Shown: positions 46,144 through 55,596, numbered from the stretch's first letter. The stretch is DNA of 64,000 bases from UKL13-2 sp036394575 (GCA_036394575.1 DASWEY010000022.1:1-64000); one strand, 5' to 3'. Program-made: numbers and translations. The notes: generated by a model not told the origin, from the sequence alone.

Positions 46144-48780
46144 ATGGCTGCGGTCCTCAAATCTTCAGCCCTGACGGCCGATATTGTCGTCGGCCGGCCG
46201 CCATTGCACGAGGTCAATGCCGGCTATGCCAAGGCCTGGCGCAACTATCTTGCCGACGCGCGCGCGCAGTTGCAGGCGCGCTATTTCCTGAAGGCCGACC
46301 CGGCGCGACAGGTGCGCGATATCGCCGCACTCACCGATAGCGTGATCCGCACCCTGGTCAGCGATATCGGCCTGTCGCGCGATCACGCCATCGCCGCCAC
46401 CGGCGGCTATGGGCGCGGGGTGCTGTACCCGGCCTCGGATGTGGATTTGCTGATCCTGCTGCCGGAAGGCGCCGCCGCCTCGACCGCGGTAGAACGTTTT
46501 GTCAGCCTGCTATGGGATGTGGGCCTGGAGCCGGGCATCGCCGTGCGCACTGTCGCCGAATGCCTGGAAGAGGCTGCGCAGGACATCACCGTGGATACCA
46601 GCCTGCTCGAGGCGCGCGCCATCTGGGGCGATGCTGGATTGGTGACGACGATGAGCGCCGAGCTGCGTCGCGCACGCAAACTCAAACCCTTTTTCGACGC
46701 GAAGATCGACGAGCAGCGCAAGCGGCATGCGCGCCACAACGATGTCGCCCTGAACCTGGAACCGAACATCAAGGAAAGCCCCGGCGGCCTGCGCGATCTG
46801 CAGATGGTACTGTGGCTATCCAAGGCTGCCGGACTCGGCAGCGACTGGAAGTCGCTGGCGCGCGAGGACATCATCACCGCCACCGAGGCGCGCCTGATCG
46901 CGCGCCACGAGCGGGTGTTGATGGACCTGCGCATCCGCCTGCATTATGCCTCGGGCCGCCGCGAAGACCGTCTGGTGTTCGACCACCAGACAGTGCTGGC
47001 GCAACAGCTGAAGCTCAGCGGCAGCCGCAACAAGCTGCCGTCCGAGGAACTGATGCGCCGCTATTACCTCACCGCCAAGGCGATCTGGCAGATGAATTCG
47101 ATCCTGCTGGTCAACCTGAGCGAGCGCATCGAGCGGCGGCGCAATGCGATGGTGAAAGCCATCGACCATGAATTCGAGCTGCTCAACGGCAATATCTCGG
47201 CGCGCGACGTGACGATTTTCGAGCGCGATCCGCGCGCCATCTTTCGCGCTTTCCTGGCCCTGCAACGCGTCAAGGAGGCGGAATTTTTTGCGCCGGAAAC
47301 CCTGCGCTCGCTATGGCGCGCGGCGCCCCTGATCGATCGCCGCTTCCGCAACGACCCGGAAGCCAACCGCCTGTTCCTGGAAATTCTCAAAAGCGAAAAA
47401 GTCACCTTCACCCTGCGGCGCATGAGCCGCTACGGCGTCCTCGGCCGCTACATTCCGGCCTTCGGCCGCATCGTCGGCCAGATGCAGCACGATCTGTTCC
47501 ATGTCTATTCGGTCGACGAGCATATCCTGATGGTGGTGCGTAATCTGCGCCGCCTGGTGCTGCCGCGCTTCGCGCATGAGTTTCCCTTTGTGCATGAACT
47601 GGCGCATGAATTCGCGCGCCCAGAAATCCTGTATCTGGCGGCGCTGTTTCACGATATCGCCAAGGGCCGCGGCGGCGATCATTCCGCGCTGGGCAAAAAA
47701 GATGCGCGCGCCTTTTGCAAAAAACTCGAGCTCGCCGAGGGCGACGCCGAGCTGGTGTCGTGGCTGGTGGAAATGCATTTGCAGATGTCGGCCGTCGCGC
47801 AGAAGCAGGACCTGAGCGACCCGGAGATCATCGCCCAGTTCGCGGCGCGCGTCGGCACCGAGCGCAGGCTGACCGCGCTTTATGTACTCACGGTTGCCGA
47901 TATTCGCGGCACCAGCCCGCATGTGTGGAACGCCTGGAAGGCCAAGCTGCTGGAGGACCTGTTCCGCGCCGCGCGCCGCCTGCTGCGCGGCGATACCGTG
48001 GTCAACGAACATTGGGTGGAGGCGCGCAAGACCGAGGCGCTGAAGCTTTATCGCGAGGAAAAACGCGACGAGACGGCGATCCCGTCTTTATGGACGCATG
48101 TGGACGACCGCTATTTCCAGCGCTTCGACCCGCAGGAAATCGCCTGGCACGCCGAGGTGCTGGCGGTCGATCCGGCGGCGCTGCAGTCGGTGGTCAAGGT
48201 GCGCCAGTCAGCGGAGCTGGGCGCCGACAGCGGTTTTGCCGTATTGGTGATGACCCGCGACAAGCCGGGTCTGTTTGCGCGCATTACCGGCTACTTTGAG
48301 CGCCTCGCCTTCGACATCGCCGCCGCCAAGGTATACACGGCCCAGCATGGCTTTGCGCTCGACTCCTTCCAGGTGCTGCCCAGACGCGGCAAGAGCACCA
48401 GTTATCACGATCTGGCCGCGACCATCGAGGCTGGCCTGGCGCGCGAGCTCGACACCCAGGTGCCGATCGCAGCGCCCTCGGCGGGGCGCATGTCGCGCCA
48501 GGTGCGGCATTTTCCGATTGCACCCGTGGTCACCCTCACGCCCTCGCGCCGCCGGCCCTATTTCGAACTGTCGATCAGCTGCGCCGATCGTCCCGGCCTG
48601 CTGTCGACGATCGCCCGCGTGCTGCTGAAATACGATCTCGACCTGCTCGACGCGCGTGTCAATACGCTGGGGCAGCGTGCCGAAGATACCTTCGTGGTGG
48701 AAAATCCGCGGCTGGCCGATGCCGCGTTCGCCAGGCAATTGCAGGCGCGGCTTCAGGCGGAAATCGAGTCGCCGCGCTAG
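46144..48780 (+). CDS. glnD: Bifunctional uridylyltransferase/uridylyl-removing enzyme GlnD
   Basis: An 878-residue nitrogen sensor that uridylylates PII proteins at low glutamine and removes UMP at high glutamine. Order: nucleotidyltransferase domain with ATGGYGRGVLYPASDVDLLIL (in part), linker helices, HD domain (LAALFHDIAKGRGGDHS), then two C-terminal ACT domains (VLVMTRDKPGLFARITGYFE; LSISCADRPGLLSTIARVL) that sense glutamine. ATG 46144 fits AGGA at 9 bases better than 46138. It follows map by 47 bases, the usual map-glnD pair. glnB is not in this window. Confidence 0.96.
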   Translation: MAAVLKSSALTADIVVGRPPLHEVNAGYAKAWRNYLADARAQLQARYFLKADPARQVRDIAALTDSVIRTLVSDIGLSRDHAIAATGGYGRGVLYPASDVDLLILLPEGAAASTAVERFVSLLWDVGLEPGIAVRTVAECLEEAAQDITVDTSLLEARAIWGDAGLVTTMSAELRRARKLKPFFDAKIDEQRKRHARHNDVALNLEPNIKESPGGLRDLQMVLWLSKAAGLGSDWKSLAREDIITATEARLIARHERVLMDLRIRLHYASGRREDRLVFDHQTVLAQQLKLSGSRNKLPSEELMRRYYLTAKAIWQMNSILLVNLSERIERRRNAMVKAIDHEFELLNGNISARDVTIFERDPRAIFRAFLALQRVKEAEFFAPETLRSLWRAAPLIDRRFRNDPEANRLFLEILKSEKVTFTLRRMSRYGVLGRYIPAFGRIVGQMQHDLFHVYSVDEHILMVVRNLRRLVLPRFAHEFPFVHELAHEFARPEILYLAALFHDIAKGRGGDHSALGKKDARAFCKKLELAEGDAELVSWLVEMHLQMSAVAQKQDLSDPEIIAQFAARVGTERRLTALYVLTVADIRGTSPHVWNAWKAKLLEDLFRAARRLLRGDTVVNEHWVEARKTEALKLYREEKRDETAIPSLWTHVDDRYFQRFDPQEIAWHAEVLAVDPAALQSVVKVRQSAELGADSGFAVLVMTRDKPGLFARITGYFERLAFDIAAAKVYTAQHGFALDSFQVLPRRGKSTSYHDLAATIEAGLARELDTQVPIAAPSAGRMSRQVRHFPIAPVVTLTPSRRRPYFELSISCADRPGLLSTIARVLLKYDLDLLDARVNTLGQRAEDTFVVENPRLADAAFARQLQARLQAEIESPR

Positions 48781-48792
48781 ACGGCCGGCCAA

Positions 48793-49179
48793 CTAGGCGA
48801 TGGGCTTGCGGTCGTTCAGCGCCAGCCAGCCCTTGATCACGCGATACAGGTACCAGATCACCACCGCAACCGGCAGGACCCATAGCACGGCCATGCCGAT
48901 GCCCAGGGTCAAAAACCCCAGCACCCAGAACACGGTCCACGCGCCGATCGCCAGCAACAGGCCCCACCAGAAGGTGCGCGACATCCACGCATAGTGCGAA
49001 TCCAGCCAGTTGCCGCGCACCTCGTCGCGCTTGACCAGGCCGATGATCATCGCCACCACCGCCAGCGTCCACATGGTGAACGGCGCCAGGGCGTGCAGGG
49101 CATACATCACCTGGGTGACGCCGATGGACGAGGAGACATCGCGTTCGCCTGCGGGCGCCGTTTCTATCGTTTCAGTCAT
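48793..49179 (-). CDS. DUF4870-like small membrane protein
   Basis: A 128-residue protein with four hydrophobic helices (about 24-46, 66-86, 88-110 region). The HALAPFTMWTLAVVAMIIGLVKRDEVRGNWLDSHYAWMSRTFWW segment (abridged) is typical of DUF4870-type proteins of betaproteobacteria. Function unknown. It is 27 bases downstream of def on the same strand and convergent with glnD, with only 12 bases between stops. Confidence 0.8.
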   Translation of the reverse strand: MTETIETAPAGERDVSSSIGVTQVMYALHALAPFTMWTLAVVAMIIGLVKRDEVRGNWLDSHYAWMSRTFWWGLLLAIGAWTVFWVLGFLTLGIGMAVLWVLPVAVVIWYLYRVIKGWLALNDRKPIA

Positions 49180-49206
49180 GATCAGTATCCTTGGTGGTAC
49201 AGCGGG

Positions 49207-49746
49207 TTAGTCATCGTCCTGCCCGGCCAGCTCCGGGAACAGGACCTCGGTGAAGCCGAACTTCGACATATCGGTCATGCGCATGGGATAAAGCACGCCG
49301 TCGAGATGGTCGCATTCATGCTGCACCACGCGGGCGTGGAAGCCTTCGACGGTACGATCGATCGACTCGCCATGTTCATTGAAGCCGGTGTAACGCAGCC
49401 GCGCATGGCGCAATACCGCGCCGCGCAGGCCGGGCACCGACAGGCAGCCTTCCCAACCTTCTTCCATCTCGCTGCCGATCGGCGCGATATGCGGATTGAT
49501 CAGCACCGTGAACGGCACCTCATAGCCCGGATAGCGCGGATTGTTCTTGACCTCGAATATCACCACGCGCACGTTCTCGCCGATCTGCGGCGCAGCCAGG
49601 CCGGCGCCATGGGCGGCGACCATGGTGTCCTTCATGTCGGCCAGCAGGGAGGTTAGTTCCGCCGAGCCAAATGCCGCCGGCGGCAACGGCACCGAGGGTT
49701 GCATCAGGCTGTAGGTGCCCATCTTGAGAATCGGTCTGACCGCCAT
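49207..49746 (-). CDS. def: Peptide deformylase
   Basis: A 179-residue metalloenzyme removing the formyl group from new proteins. All three motifs are present: GAGLAAPQIGE (motif 1), EGCLSVPGLRG (motif 2, metal cysteine) and QHECDHLDGVLY (motif 3, HExxH). Start ATG 49746. Not beside fmt as is common; here it lies between mtnP and a small membrane gene, 36 bases after mtnP. Confidence 0.95.
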   Translation of the reverse strand: MAVRPILKMGTYSLMQPSVPLPPAAFGSAELTSLLADMKDTMVAAHGAGLAAPQIGENVRVVIFEVKNNPRYPGYEVPFTVLINPHIAPIGSEMEEGWEGCLSVPGLRGAVLRHARLRYTGFNEHGESIDRTVEGFHARVVQHECDHLDGVLYPMRMTDMSKFGFTEVLFPELAGQDDD

Positions 49747-49782
49747 CGTTTGGCTCCTGAAGGTCGTGGGGGTCCGGGCCGC

Positions 49783-50568
49783 TTACTTGATGAAACCCTT
49801 TTGTGCTGCCGGCAGGGCCGCGTGCATTTCCACCGCCTTCGCCAGGATGGTGCGCACTTTTTCCATGCCGACCGCCAGCACCGCGTCCGCATCCTCGAGC
49901 TTGATGCCCTGCGCGGAACTGCCGCGTCCGGCGGCGTGGTTCATCGACAGCGCCAGGGTCGCATAGGACAACCCCGTCTCGCGCGCCAGGGAGGCCTCGG
50001 GCAGGGTGGTCATGCCGACCATGGTACAACCGTCGCGCTCCAGGCGATTGACCTCGGCGCGGGTCTCGAGGCGCGGCCCCTGGGTCACGCCGAGCACACC
50101 GTGCTCGACCACGGCCACGCCCGCCGCCCGGGCCGCATCCAGATAGAGCTGGCGTGCGCGGCTGCAGTAGGGGAAGGTGAAATCGATATGCGTCACCGGC
50201 GCATCGCCTTCAAACATGGTGTGCTTTCGGCCCCAGGTGTAATCGATCAGTTGATCGGGCACGGCGATCACGCCCGGGCCCATTTCAGCGGACACGCCGC
50301 CGACGGAATTCACCGCCAGCACCCGCGTTACGCCCGCCGATTGCAGAGCCCAGATATTGGCGCGGTAATTCACCTCATGCGGCGGAATGGTGTGGCCATA
50401 GCCATGACGCGCCAGAAAGATCACTTCCGCCCTGGCATTGCCTTGCGCGATCTGGCCAAAGGTGAGATGGCCGGAAGGTTCGCCATAAGGCGTGCGCACC
50501 ACTTCGCGCCGGGTGATTTGCAGATTGGCCAGGTTGGTGAGGCCGGTACCACCGATAATTGCGAGCAT
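49783..50568 (-). CDS. mtnP: S-methyl-5'-thioadenosine/thioinosine phosphorylase
   Basis: A 261-residue purine nucleoside phosphorylase of the MTAP class: IIGGTGLTNLANL at the N-terminus, FLARHGYGHTIPPHEVNYRANIWAL in part (phosphate and substrate residues), NSVGGVSAEMGPG, GVTQGPRLETRAE, and CTMVGMTTLPEASLARE. It phosphorolyses methylthioadenosine, or the deaminated thioinosine form as in Pseudomonas, giving 5-methylthioribose-1-phosphate, the substrate of mtnA at 8.3 kb. Preference for adenine or hypoxanthine cannot be decided here. It follows hpt, a purine salvage enzyme, with repeat copy F between them. Confidence 0.92.
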   Translation of the reverse strand: MLAIIGGTGLTNLANLQITRREVVRTPYGEPSGHLTFGQIAQGNARAEVIFLARHGYGHTIPPHEVNYRANIWALQSAGVTRVLAVNSVGGVSAEMGPGVIAVPDQLIDYTWGRKHTMFEGDAPVTHIDFTFPYCSRARQLYLDAARAAGVAVVEHGVLGVTQGPRLETRAEVNRLERDGCTMVGMTTLPEASLARETGLSYATLALSMNHAAGRGSSAQGIKLEDADAVLAVGMEKVRTILAKAVEMHAALPAAQKGFIK

Positions 50569-50625
50569 GATTTTTTATATGAACCGAGCAGCTTGTTGAC
50601 AGGTTACGAACGAAATTAAATTTAC

Positions 50626-50691
50626 AAACTCCAGCATTGGCGCGGTGTTTGAGGCATTTTTGGCCCGGAAGGCGCACCAATGCTGGAGCTT
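50626..50691 (+). repeat. 66-nt palindromic element, copy F
   Basis: Arms AAACTCCAGCATTGGCG and CACCAATGCTGGAGCTT around GGCATTTTTGGCC. It begins right after the hpt stop codon (50692-50694) and ends 57 bases before the mtnP start, so it lies in the hpt-mtnP spacer. On the minus strand it is open for 22 codons in the same frame as the uppS insert. Confidence 0.93.
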
Positions 50692-51252
50692 CTATTTTCC
50701 CTTGATGGCATAGATCGCCGGCAAATTGCGCCAGGCACCGGATACATCCATGCCATAGCCGAACACAAAACGATTCGGCACGGTGATGCCGACATACTCG
50801 GCCTTCAGCGGTTTTTTGGCATTGATTTCCGGCCCGTAATCCTTCACGCAAAACACCGCGCAGGCCACGCTGAGCGCGCCCTGCTTCTTGACCAAGTCTA
50901 CGATGGCGGCAAGGGTCACGCCCTCGTCGAGAATGTCGTCGAGGATGATCACATGGCGTCCGGCGATATTGTCGCGCGGCGCCACCCGCCAGGTCAGCTC
51001 GGCGCCGACCTTGGCATTGCCGTAGCGCGAGGCCTGCACGATATCGAAATCCAGGGGGAAATCCAGCTGCGAGAGCAGATGGCCGGTGAACACCACCGCC
51101 CCGCCCATCACCGACAGGATCAGCGGATATTTGTCGGCGTAATCGCGATTGATTTCCTGCGCCACGCGGGTGGTGGCGGCCGCCACCTCGGCCGCACTGA
51201 ACAGCAGATCGCCCTCTTTCAGTATTGCATTTGCTTCAGCCAGTGTCGGCAT
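50692..51252 (-). CDS. hpt: Hypoxanthine-guanine phosphoribosyltransferase
   Basis: A 186-residue purine salvage enzyme forming IMP or GMP from PRPP. The PRPP-binding motif is in VIILDDILDEGVTLAAIVD, and the N-terminal SVMGGAVVFTGHLLSQL and C-terminal PNRFVFGYGMDVSGAWRNLPAIY (in part) are typical. ATG 51252 (MPTLAEAN) follows AGGGAGATGGG; the longer frame upstream runs into the galU tail and has no similarity. With mtnP it would recover the purine base released from methylthio-nucleosides. Confidence 0.94.
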   Translation of the reverse strand: MPTLAEANAILKEGDLLFSAAEVAAATTRVAQEINRDYADKYPLILSVMGGAVVFTGHLLSQLDFPLDFDIVQASRYGNAKVGAELTWRVAPRDNIAGRHVIILDDILDEGVTLAAIVDLVKKQGALSVACAVFCVKDYGPEINAKKPLKAEYVGITVPNRFVFGYGMDVSGAWRNLPAIYAIKGK

Positions 51253-51317
51253 TGCCCATCTCCCTTTTGTTCCGTGAATTCCGGTGATATCTGTAAACAT
51301 CGGCGCGCGCCGTGGTC

Positions 51318-52310
51318 TCAGCGTTTTTTCGCGGTCGGCATGCGCGCAGTTTTTGCGGTTTTGCCGGCCGGCGATTTTTTCATGTTTTTCTTGGCCGATT
51401 TTTTCGCGCCTTTTTTCATTGCGGCAGATTCGGCAAGTCCCGCTTCGGCCATATGCGCGGAAAAAGCCGCGCCGACTTCGGCATGCTTCATGCCCAGCGC
51501 CACCGTCGCTTTCAGATAACCCAGCTTGGAGCCGCAATCGTAACGCGTGCCCTCGAATTCATAGGCGAAAATGCTTTCGCGTTTGAGCAGCGAGGCAATG
51601 CCGTCGGTGAGCTGGATTTCCTTGCCGACGCCGGCCTGGATTTTTTCCAGCTCGGCGAATATCTGCGGATTGAGAATGTAACGCCCGACCACACTGAGCG
51701 TCGAGGGCGCATCTTCCGGCTTCGGTTTTTCGACAATGCCGCGCAGTTTTGAAACGCGCTTGCCAACCACTTTTGAATCCACAATGCCGTATTGCGAGGT
51801 CTCTTCGCGCGCCACATTGACCACACCCAGAATCGAATGCTGCTTCTTGGCGTAAAGATCGGTCATTTGCTTCATCACCGGCGTTTTCGCATCGATCAAA
51901 TCATCCGCCAGAATCACCGCGAACGGCTCGTCGCCCACCAGATGCCTGGCGCACAACACGGCGTGGCCCAGTCCCAGCGCTTCCGGCTGGCGCACATACA
52001 CATATTGCACATTGGGCGGCAGCATATTGCGCACCTCATGCAGCACCTTGTGCTTGCCTTTCAGATGCAGCTCGGCTTCGAGCTCATAAGCCTTGTCGAA
52101 ATGATCCTCGATGGTGCGCTTGCCGCGCCCGGTGACGAAGATCATCTCAGTGATGCCGGCGGCAGCCGCTTCTTCCACCGCGTACTGGATCAGCGGCTTG
52201 TCGACCACCGGCAGCATTTCCTTGGGGCTGGCCTTGGTGGCCGGCAAAAAGCGCGTGCCGAGACCGGCCACCGGAAACACCGCCTTGGTTATTTTTTTAT
52301 TCTTCGTCAT
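51318..52310 (-). CDS. galU: UTP-glucose-1-phosphate uridylyltransferase with a Lys-rich tail
   Basis: A 330-residue nucleotidyltransferase making UDP-glucose for LPS, glycans and osmoprotection. Motifs: AGLGTRFLPATKASPKEMLPV in part, PLIQYAVEEAAAAG, FAVILADDLI, GIVEKPKPEDAPS, and YDCGSKLGYLKATV. The enzyme normally ends soon after this last motif (about 290-300). Here a tail of about 35 residues follows, made of K, A, S, M and P (MKKGAKKSAKKNMKKSP and more), like histone-H1-type basic tails. Start ATG 52310, 3 bases after the ligA-side neighbour in the order galU then upstream ligA. Confidence 0.94.
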   Translation of the reverse strand: MTKNKKITKAVFPVAGLGTRFLPATKASPKEMLPVVDKPLIQYAVEEAAAAGITEMIFVTGRGKRTIEDHFDKAYELEAELHLKGKHKVLHEVRNMLPPNVQYVYVRQPEALGLGHAVLCARHLVGDEPFAVILADDLIDAKTPVMKQMTDLYAKKQHSILGVVNVAREETSQYGIVDSKVVGKRVSKLRGIVEKPKPEDAPSTLSVVGRYILNPQIFAELEKIQAGVGKEIQLTDGIASLLKRESIFAYEFEGTRYDCGSKLGYLKATVALGMKHAEVGAAFSAHMAEAGLAESAAMKKGAKKSAKKNMKKSPAGKTAKTARMPTAKKR

Positions 52311-52313
52311 GCA

Positions 52314-54386
52314 TCATTTCCCATGCGTCATTTCCTTTGTTTGCGATTCCAGCGCGGCCAGCAGCTGCGCCTCGTCCATGACCGGCACGCCGAGTTCGCG
52401 GGCCTTGTCGAGTTTACTACCGGCTTCCGCGCCGGCGATCAAAAAATCGGTTTTCTTCGACACGCTGCCGGCCACCTTGGCGCCGGCCGCCTCCAGCCGG
52501 TCCTTGGCCTCGTCGCGCGTCAGCGTCGCCAGGGTTCCGGTGATCACCACGGTCTTGCCGGCGAAGACGCCCACGGCCTGGGCGGCTGCGGCACCCTCGC
52601 TCTCCGGCCAGACGATGCCGCAGGCACGCAGCTGCTCGACCACTTCGCGGTTATGCGGCTCGGCAAAGAAATTGACCAAGCTCTGCGCGACCACCGGACC
52701 GACGTCGTTGACCTTCAGCAGCTCCTCCACGCCGGCGCTCATGATTGCATCCAGCCGCCCGAAGTGTTTGGCCAGATCCTTGGCCGTGGCCTCGCCGACA
52801 TGGCGGATGCCGAGCGCAAACAGGAATTTGGCGAGCGTGGTCTGTTTGCTGTTTTCAATCGCCGCCAGCAGATTGCTCGCGGATTTTTCCGCCATGCGTT
52901 CCAGCCCCGCCAGCGTGGCAAGACCAAGCCGGTACAGATCGGCCGGTGTGCGCACCAGTCCGGCATCGACAATCTGCTCGACCAGTTTGTCCCCCAGCCC
53001 TTCGACATCCATCGCCTTGCGCTGGGCAAAATGCAGCAGGGCCTGCTTGCGCTGCGCAGGGCAGAACAGCCCGCCGCTGCAGCGCGCGATCACCTCGCCC
53101 TCGAGCTTTTCGATGGCCGACTGGCATACCGGGCAATGCGTGGGCATCACGAAGTAATCGCCCTGTTCGCGCGGGCCCGGTTCGGCGACGCGCGCCACTT
53201 CCGGAATCACATCGCCGGCGCGCCGGACAAAAACGCGATCGCGGCACCACAAATCCTTGGCGCGAATTTCATCCTCATTGTGCAGGGTGGCATTCGAGAC
53301 GGTGGTGCCGCCGACAAACACCGGCTGCAAACGCGCCACCGGCGTGATGGCGCCGGTGCGGCCGACCTGTACGTCGATGCCGAGCAACAGCGTGGTCGCC
53401 TCTTCGGCGGGGAATTTATGCGCGATCGCAAAGCGCGGCGCGCGCGACACCCAGCCCAGTGCATCCTGCTGGCTGGCACGATTGATCTTGTAGACCACCC
53501 CGTCGATTTCGAAGGGCAGCTCGGCACGGCGCGCCCCGATCTGCCGATAGTAATCCAGCAAACCATCGACGCCTCGCACCACGCGCCGCTCGCGCGTTAC
53601 CGGCAGGCGCAGGGTCTGCAGCCAGTCCATCAGCGCGGCATGGGTATCCGGCAGCGCCGCACCGTCGACGGTCCCCACCCCATAGGCAAAGAACGCCAGC
53701 GGACGTTCCGCCGTCAGTTTCGAATCGAGTTGGCGCAGTGCGCCTGCCGCGGCATTGCGCGGATTGACAAACAGCTTCTCGCCCCTGGCCGCCTGTCGTT
53801 CGTTAAGCCGGGCAAAATCCTTTTTCATCATCAGCACTTCGCCGCGCACCTCGAGCAGGGCGGGCGGCGCGGCTTGCAGACGGAGCGGGATCGCGCGGAT
53901 GGTGCGCAGATTCTCGGTGACATCTTCGCCGACCGCGCCATCGCCTCGGGTCGCGCCTTGTACGAATATGCCGTTCTCGTAACTCAGATTGATGGCCAGA
54001 CCGTCGAACTTGGGCTCGCAGGCGTATTCCAGCTCGTCATCAACCAAGCCGAGACCTTCGCGACAGCGGCGGTCGAAGTTGACCACATCCTCCTCGGTAA
54101 AGGCATTGCCGAGTGACAGCATCGGCACGCGGTGGCTGACTTGCGCGAACTCGTCCAGCGGCTTGCCGCCGACGCGACGCGTCGGCGAATCGGCGGTGGC
54201 CAGTTGCGGATGCGCGGCTTCCAGGGCGACAAGTTCACGATACAGGGCATCGTATTCCGCGTCCGATATCAGCGGCTCGGCGAGCACATAATAGCGATGA
54301 CCGTGCTCATCGAGCAGACGCCTCAGCGCCGCCGCGCGCAATGCTGGTTCAAGTTCAGGCTGGGATGCGGGCGGCGTGCTCACCAT
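52314..54386 (-). CDS. ligA: NAD-dependent DNA ligase
   Basis: A 690-residue replicative ligase. The adenylation lysine is K126 in CEPKFDGLAINL. The OB fold, the four-cysteine zinc finger (CPVC ... CSGGLFC), helix-hairpin-helix repeats and the C-terminal BRCT domain (VFAGKTVVITGTL) are all present in order. ATG 54386 (MVSTPPASQP) is chosen, since residues upstream are not conserved. 16 bases after zipA, the typical smc-zipA-ligA order. Confidence 0.96.
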   Translation of the reverse strand: MVSTPPASQPELEPALRAAALRRLLDEHGHRYYVLAEPLISDAEYDALYRELVALEAAHPQLATADSPTRRVGGKPLDEFAQVSHRVPMLSLGNAFTEEDVVNFDRRCREGLGLVDDELEYACEPKFDGLAINLSYENGIFVQGATRGDGAVGEDVTENLRTIRAIPLRLQAAPPALLEVRGEVLMMKKDFARLNERQAARGEKLFVNPRNAAAGALRQLDSKLTAERPLAFFAYGVGTVDGAALPDTHAALMDWLQTLRLPVTRERRVVRGVDGLLDYYRQIGARRAELPFEIDGVVYKINRASQQDALGWVSRAPRFAIAHKFPAEEATTLLLGIDVQVGRTGAITPVARLQPVFVGGTTVSNATLHNEDEIRAKDLWCRDRVFVRRAGDVIPEVARVAEPGPREQGDYFVMPTHCPVCQSAIEKLEGEVIARCSGGLFCPAQRKQALLHFAQRKAMDVEGLGDKLVEQIVDAGLVRTPADLYRLGLATLAGLERMAEKSASNLLAAIENSKQTTLAKFLFALGIRHVGEATAKDLAKHFGRLDAIMSAGVEELLKVNDVGPVVAQSLVNFFAEPHNREVVEQLRACGIVWPESEGAAAAQAVGVFAGKTVVITGTLATLTRDEAKDRLEAAGAKVAGSVSKKTDFLIAGAEAGSKLDKARELGVPVMDEAQLLAALESQTKEMTHGK

Positions 54387-54402
54387 CGTTGCTGCGCGGG
54401 TG

Positions 54403-55515
54403 TCAGGCGTAAAGGCGCAGGGCCACGCCGCCGCCCGGCGCAATCCCCTGCGCCTCCATCTTCGCCATGATCTGCACGATGGTGTCGGCGATCACGCGGC
54501 GGCCGTTGGCGGTGAGGATTTTCCGGTTGTCGTCGACCACTTCGCCATGCAGCATGTCGGCGAATTTCAGGGCGAGCGCAAACATGCGTTCGAACACACG
54601 GTCGGCATCGGCGGTGCGCGGGACATCCAGCGCGAAAGTCAGCCCGGTCAGATAGCCGCTGGCGCCGCCCGCACGCTTGATGCCGGCCGGCTCGGCAGGT
54701 TCGATATTGCGCAGCGTCAGCAGCACATTGCCGCGATCGTCGCGGATCACATACTCCCCGGACTCGAGCGCGGCCATGCCATTCGATTCCGCCAGGCCGC
54801 GCACCCTGGTGACGGCGAAAGTCGCGCCATCCTTGCCGACCACGTTGACGGCGATTTCGATATCGGTATCGGCGCAGAAGGCATCCACCCGCTGGGCTCG
54901 CGCCAGGGCCACATCCACTTCTTCACGCTGCGATACGGCGCCGATACCGGCGGCAAACTGCGCGACCATGTCGTTGAATGCAGCCAGGGCCGGGGCATCG
55001 ATAGCGCCGCGCCGGTCGGCCAGCTGGATGCCGGCACGCAATTCGCGGTAGCCCTCCAGGGCAGGCAGGCTGATCGGCTGCCACAGGCCGTCGGCCAGCC
55101 CTTCCCAGTGCACGCCATTGCCAAGGCGCTTCGACTGCTCGATGACCAGTTCGTACTGCCGCGGTTCGATCGGCGCATCGGCCAGCACCAGCGCAATGGC
55201 ATCGATTTCCGCATTCAGCACCGGCGGCAGGCGGGCCGGGTGAGCGGCGCCGGGAGCCGCATGCGCCCCGCCGATCGGCGTCATGTCGTCGGCTTCCTCC
55301 TCGGCGGGCAGCGCGTCGAAACGCGGCTCCACGCGCTCGCGGCCGGGAACGGATGGCGTCATCGCGCCGTCAATCAGAACATCCGGATGGTCGGCGGAAA
55401 ACGCGCGCTCGGCGCGGCGCTTGTATTTGGATTCCTGCCAGCGGTTGTAAACCAGCACCACGATGATGATGGCAACGGCCACGCCGCCCAGGGCCCACTG
55501 AAAATCCGAAATCAT
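54403..55515 (-). CDS. zipA: Cell division protein ZipA
   Basis: A 370-residue bitopic protein: N-terminal transmembrane anchor about 7-23 (ALGGVAVAIIIVVLVYN), a basic stretch, a variable linker, and a C-terminal FtsZ-binding domain (about 235-345; GLTFALDVPRTAD, FADMLHGEVVDDNRKIL, ADTIVQIM). It tethers the Z ring to the membrane. Sequence is divergent, but the layout and the position between smc and ligA support the call. Confidence 0.88.
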   Translation of the reverse strand: MISDFQWALGGVAVAIIIVVLVYNRWQESKYKRRAERAFSADHPDVLIDGAMTPSVPGRERVEPRFDALPAEEEADDMTPIGGAHAAPGAAHPARLPPVLNAEIDAIALVLADAPIEPRQYELVIEQSKRLGNGVHWEGLADGLWQPISLPALEGYRELRAGIQLADRRGAIDAPALAAFNDMVAQFAAGIGAVSQREEVDVALARAQRVDAFCADTDIEIAVNVVGKDGATFAVTRVRGLAESNGMAALESGEYVIRDDRGNVLLTLRNIEPAEPAGIKRAGGASGYLTGLTFALDVPRTADADRVFERMFALALKFADMLHGEVVDDNRKILTANGRRVIADTIVQIMAKMEAQGIAPGGGVALRLYA

Positions 55516-55596
55516 CTTTGCTCCGATTTCATTTTGCGTGTCCTCTGTCCGGCAGATTCCGCGGCACCGCCTTCGACCGCGCCCTCAATTGCATCA

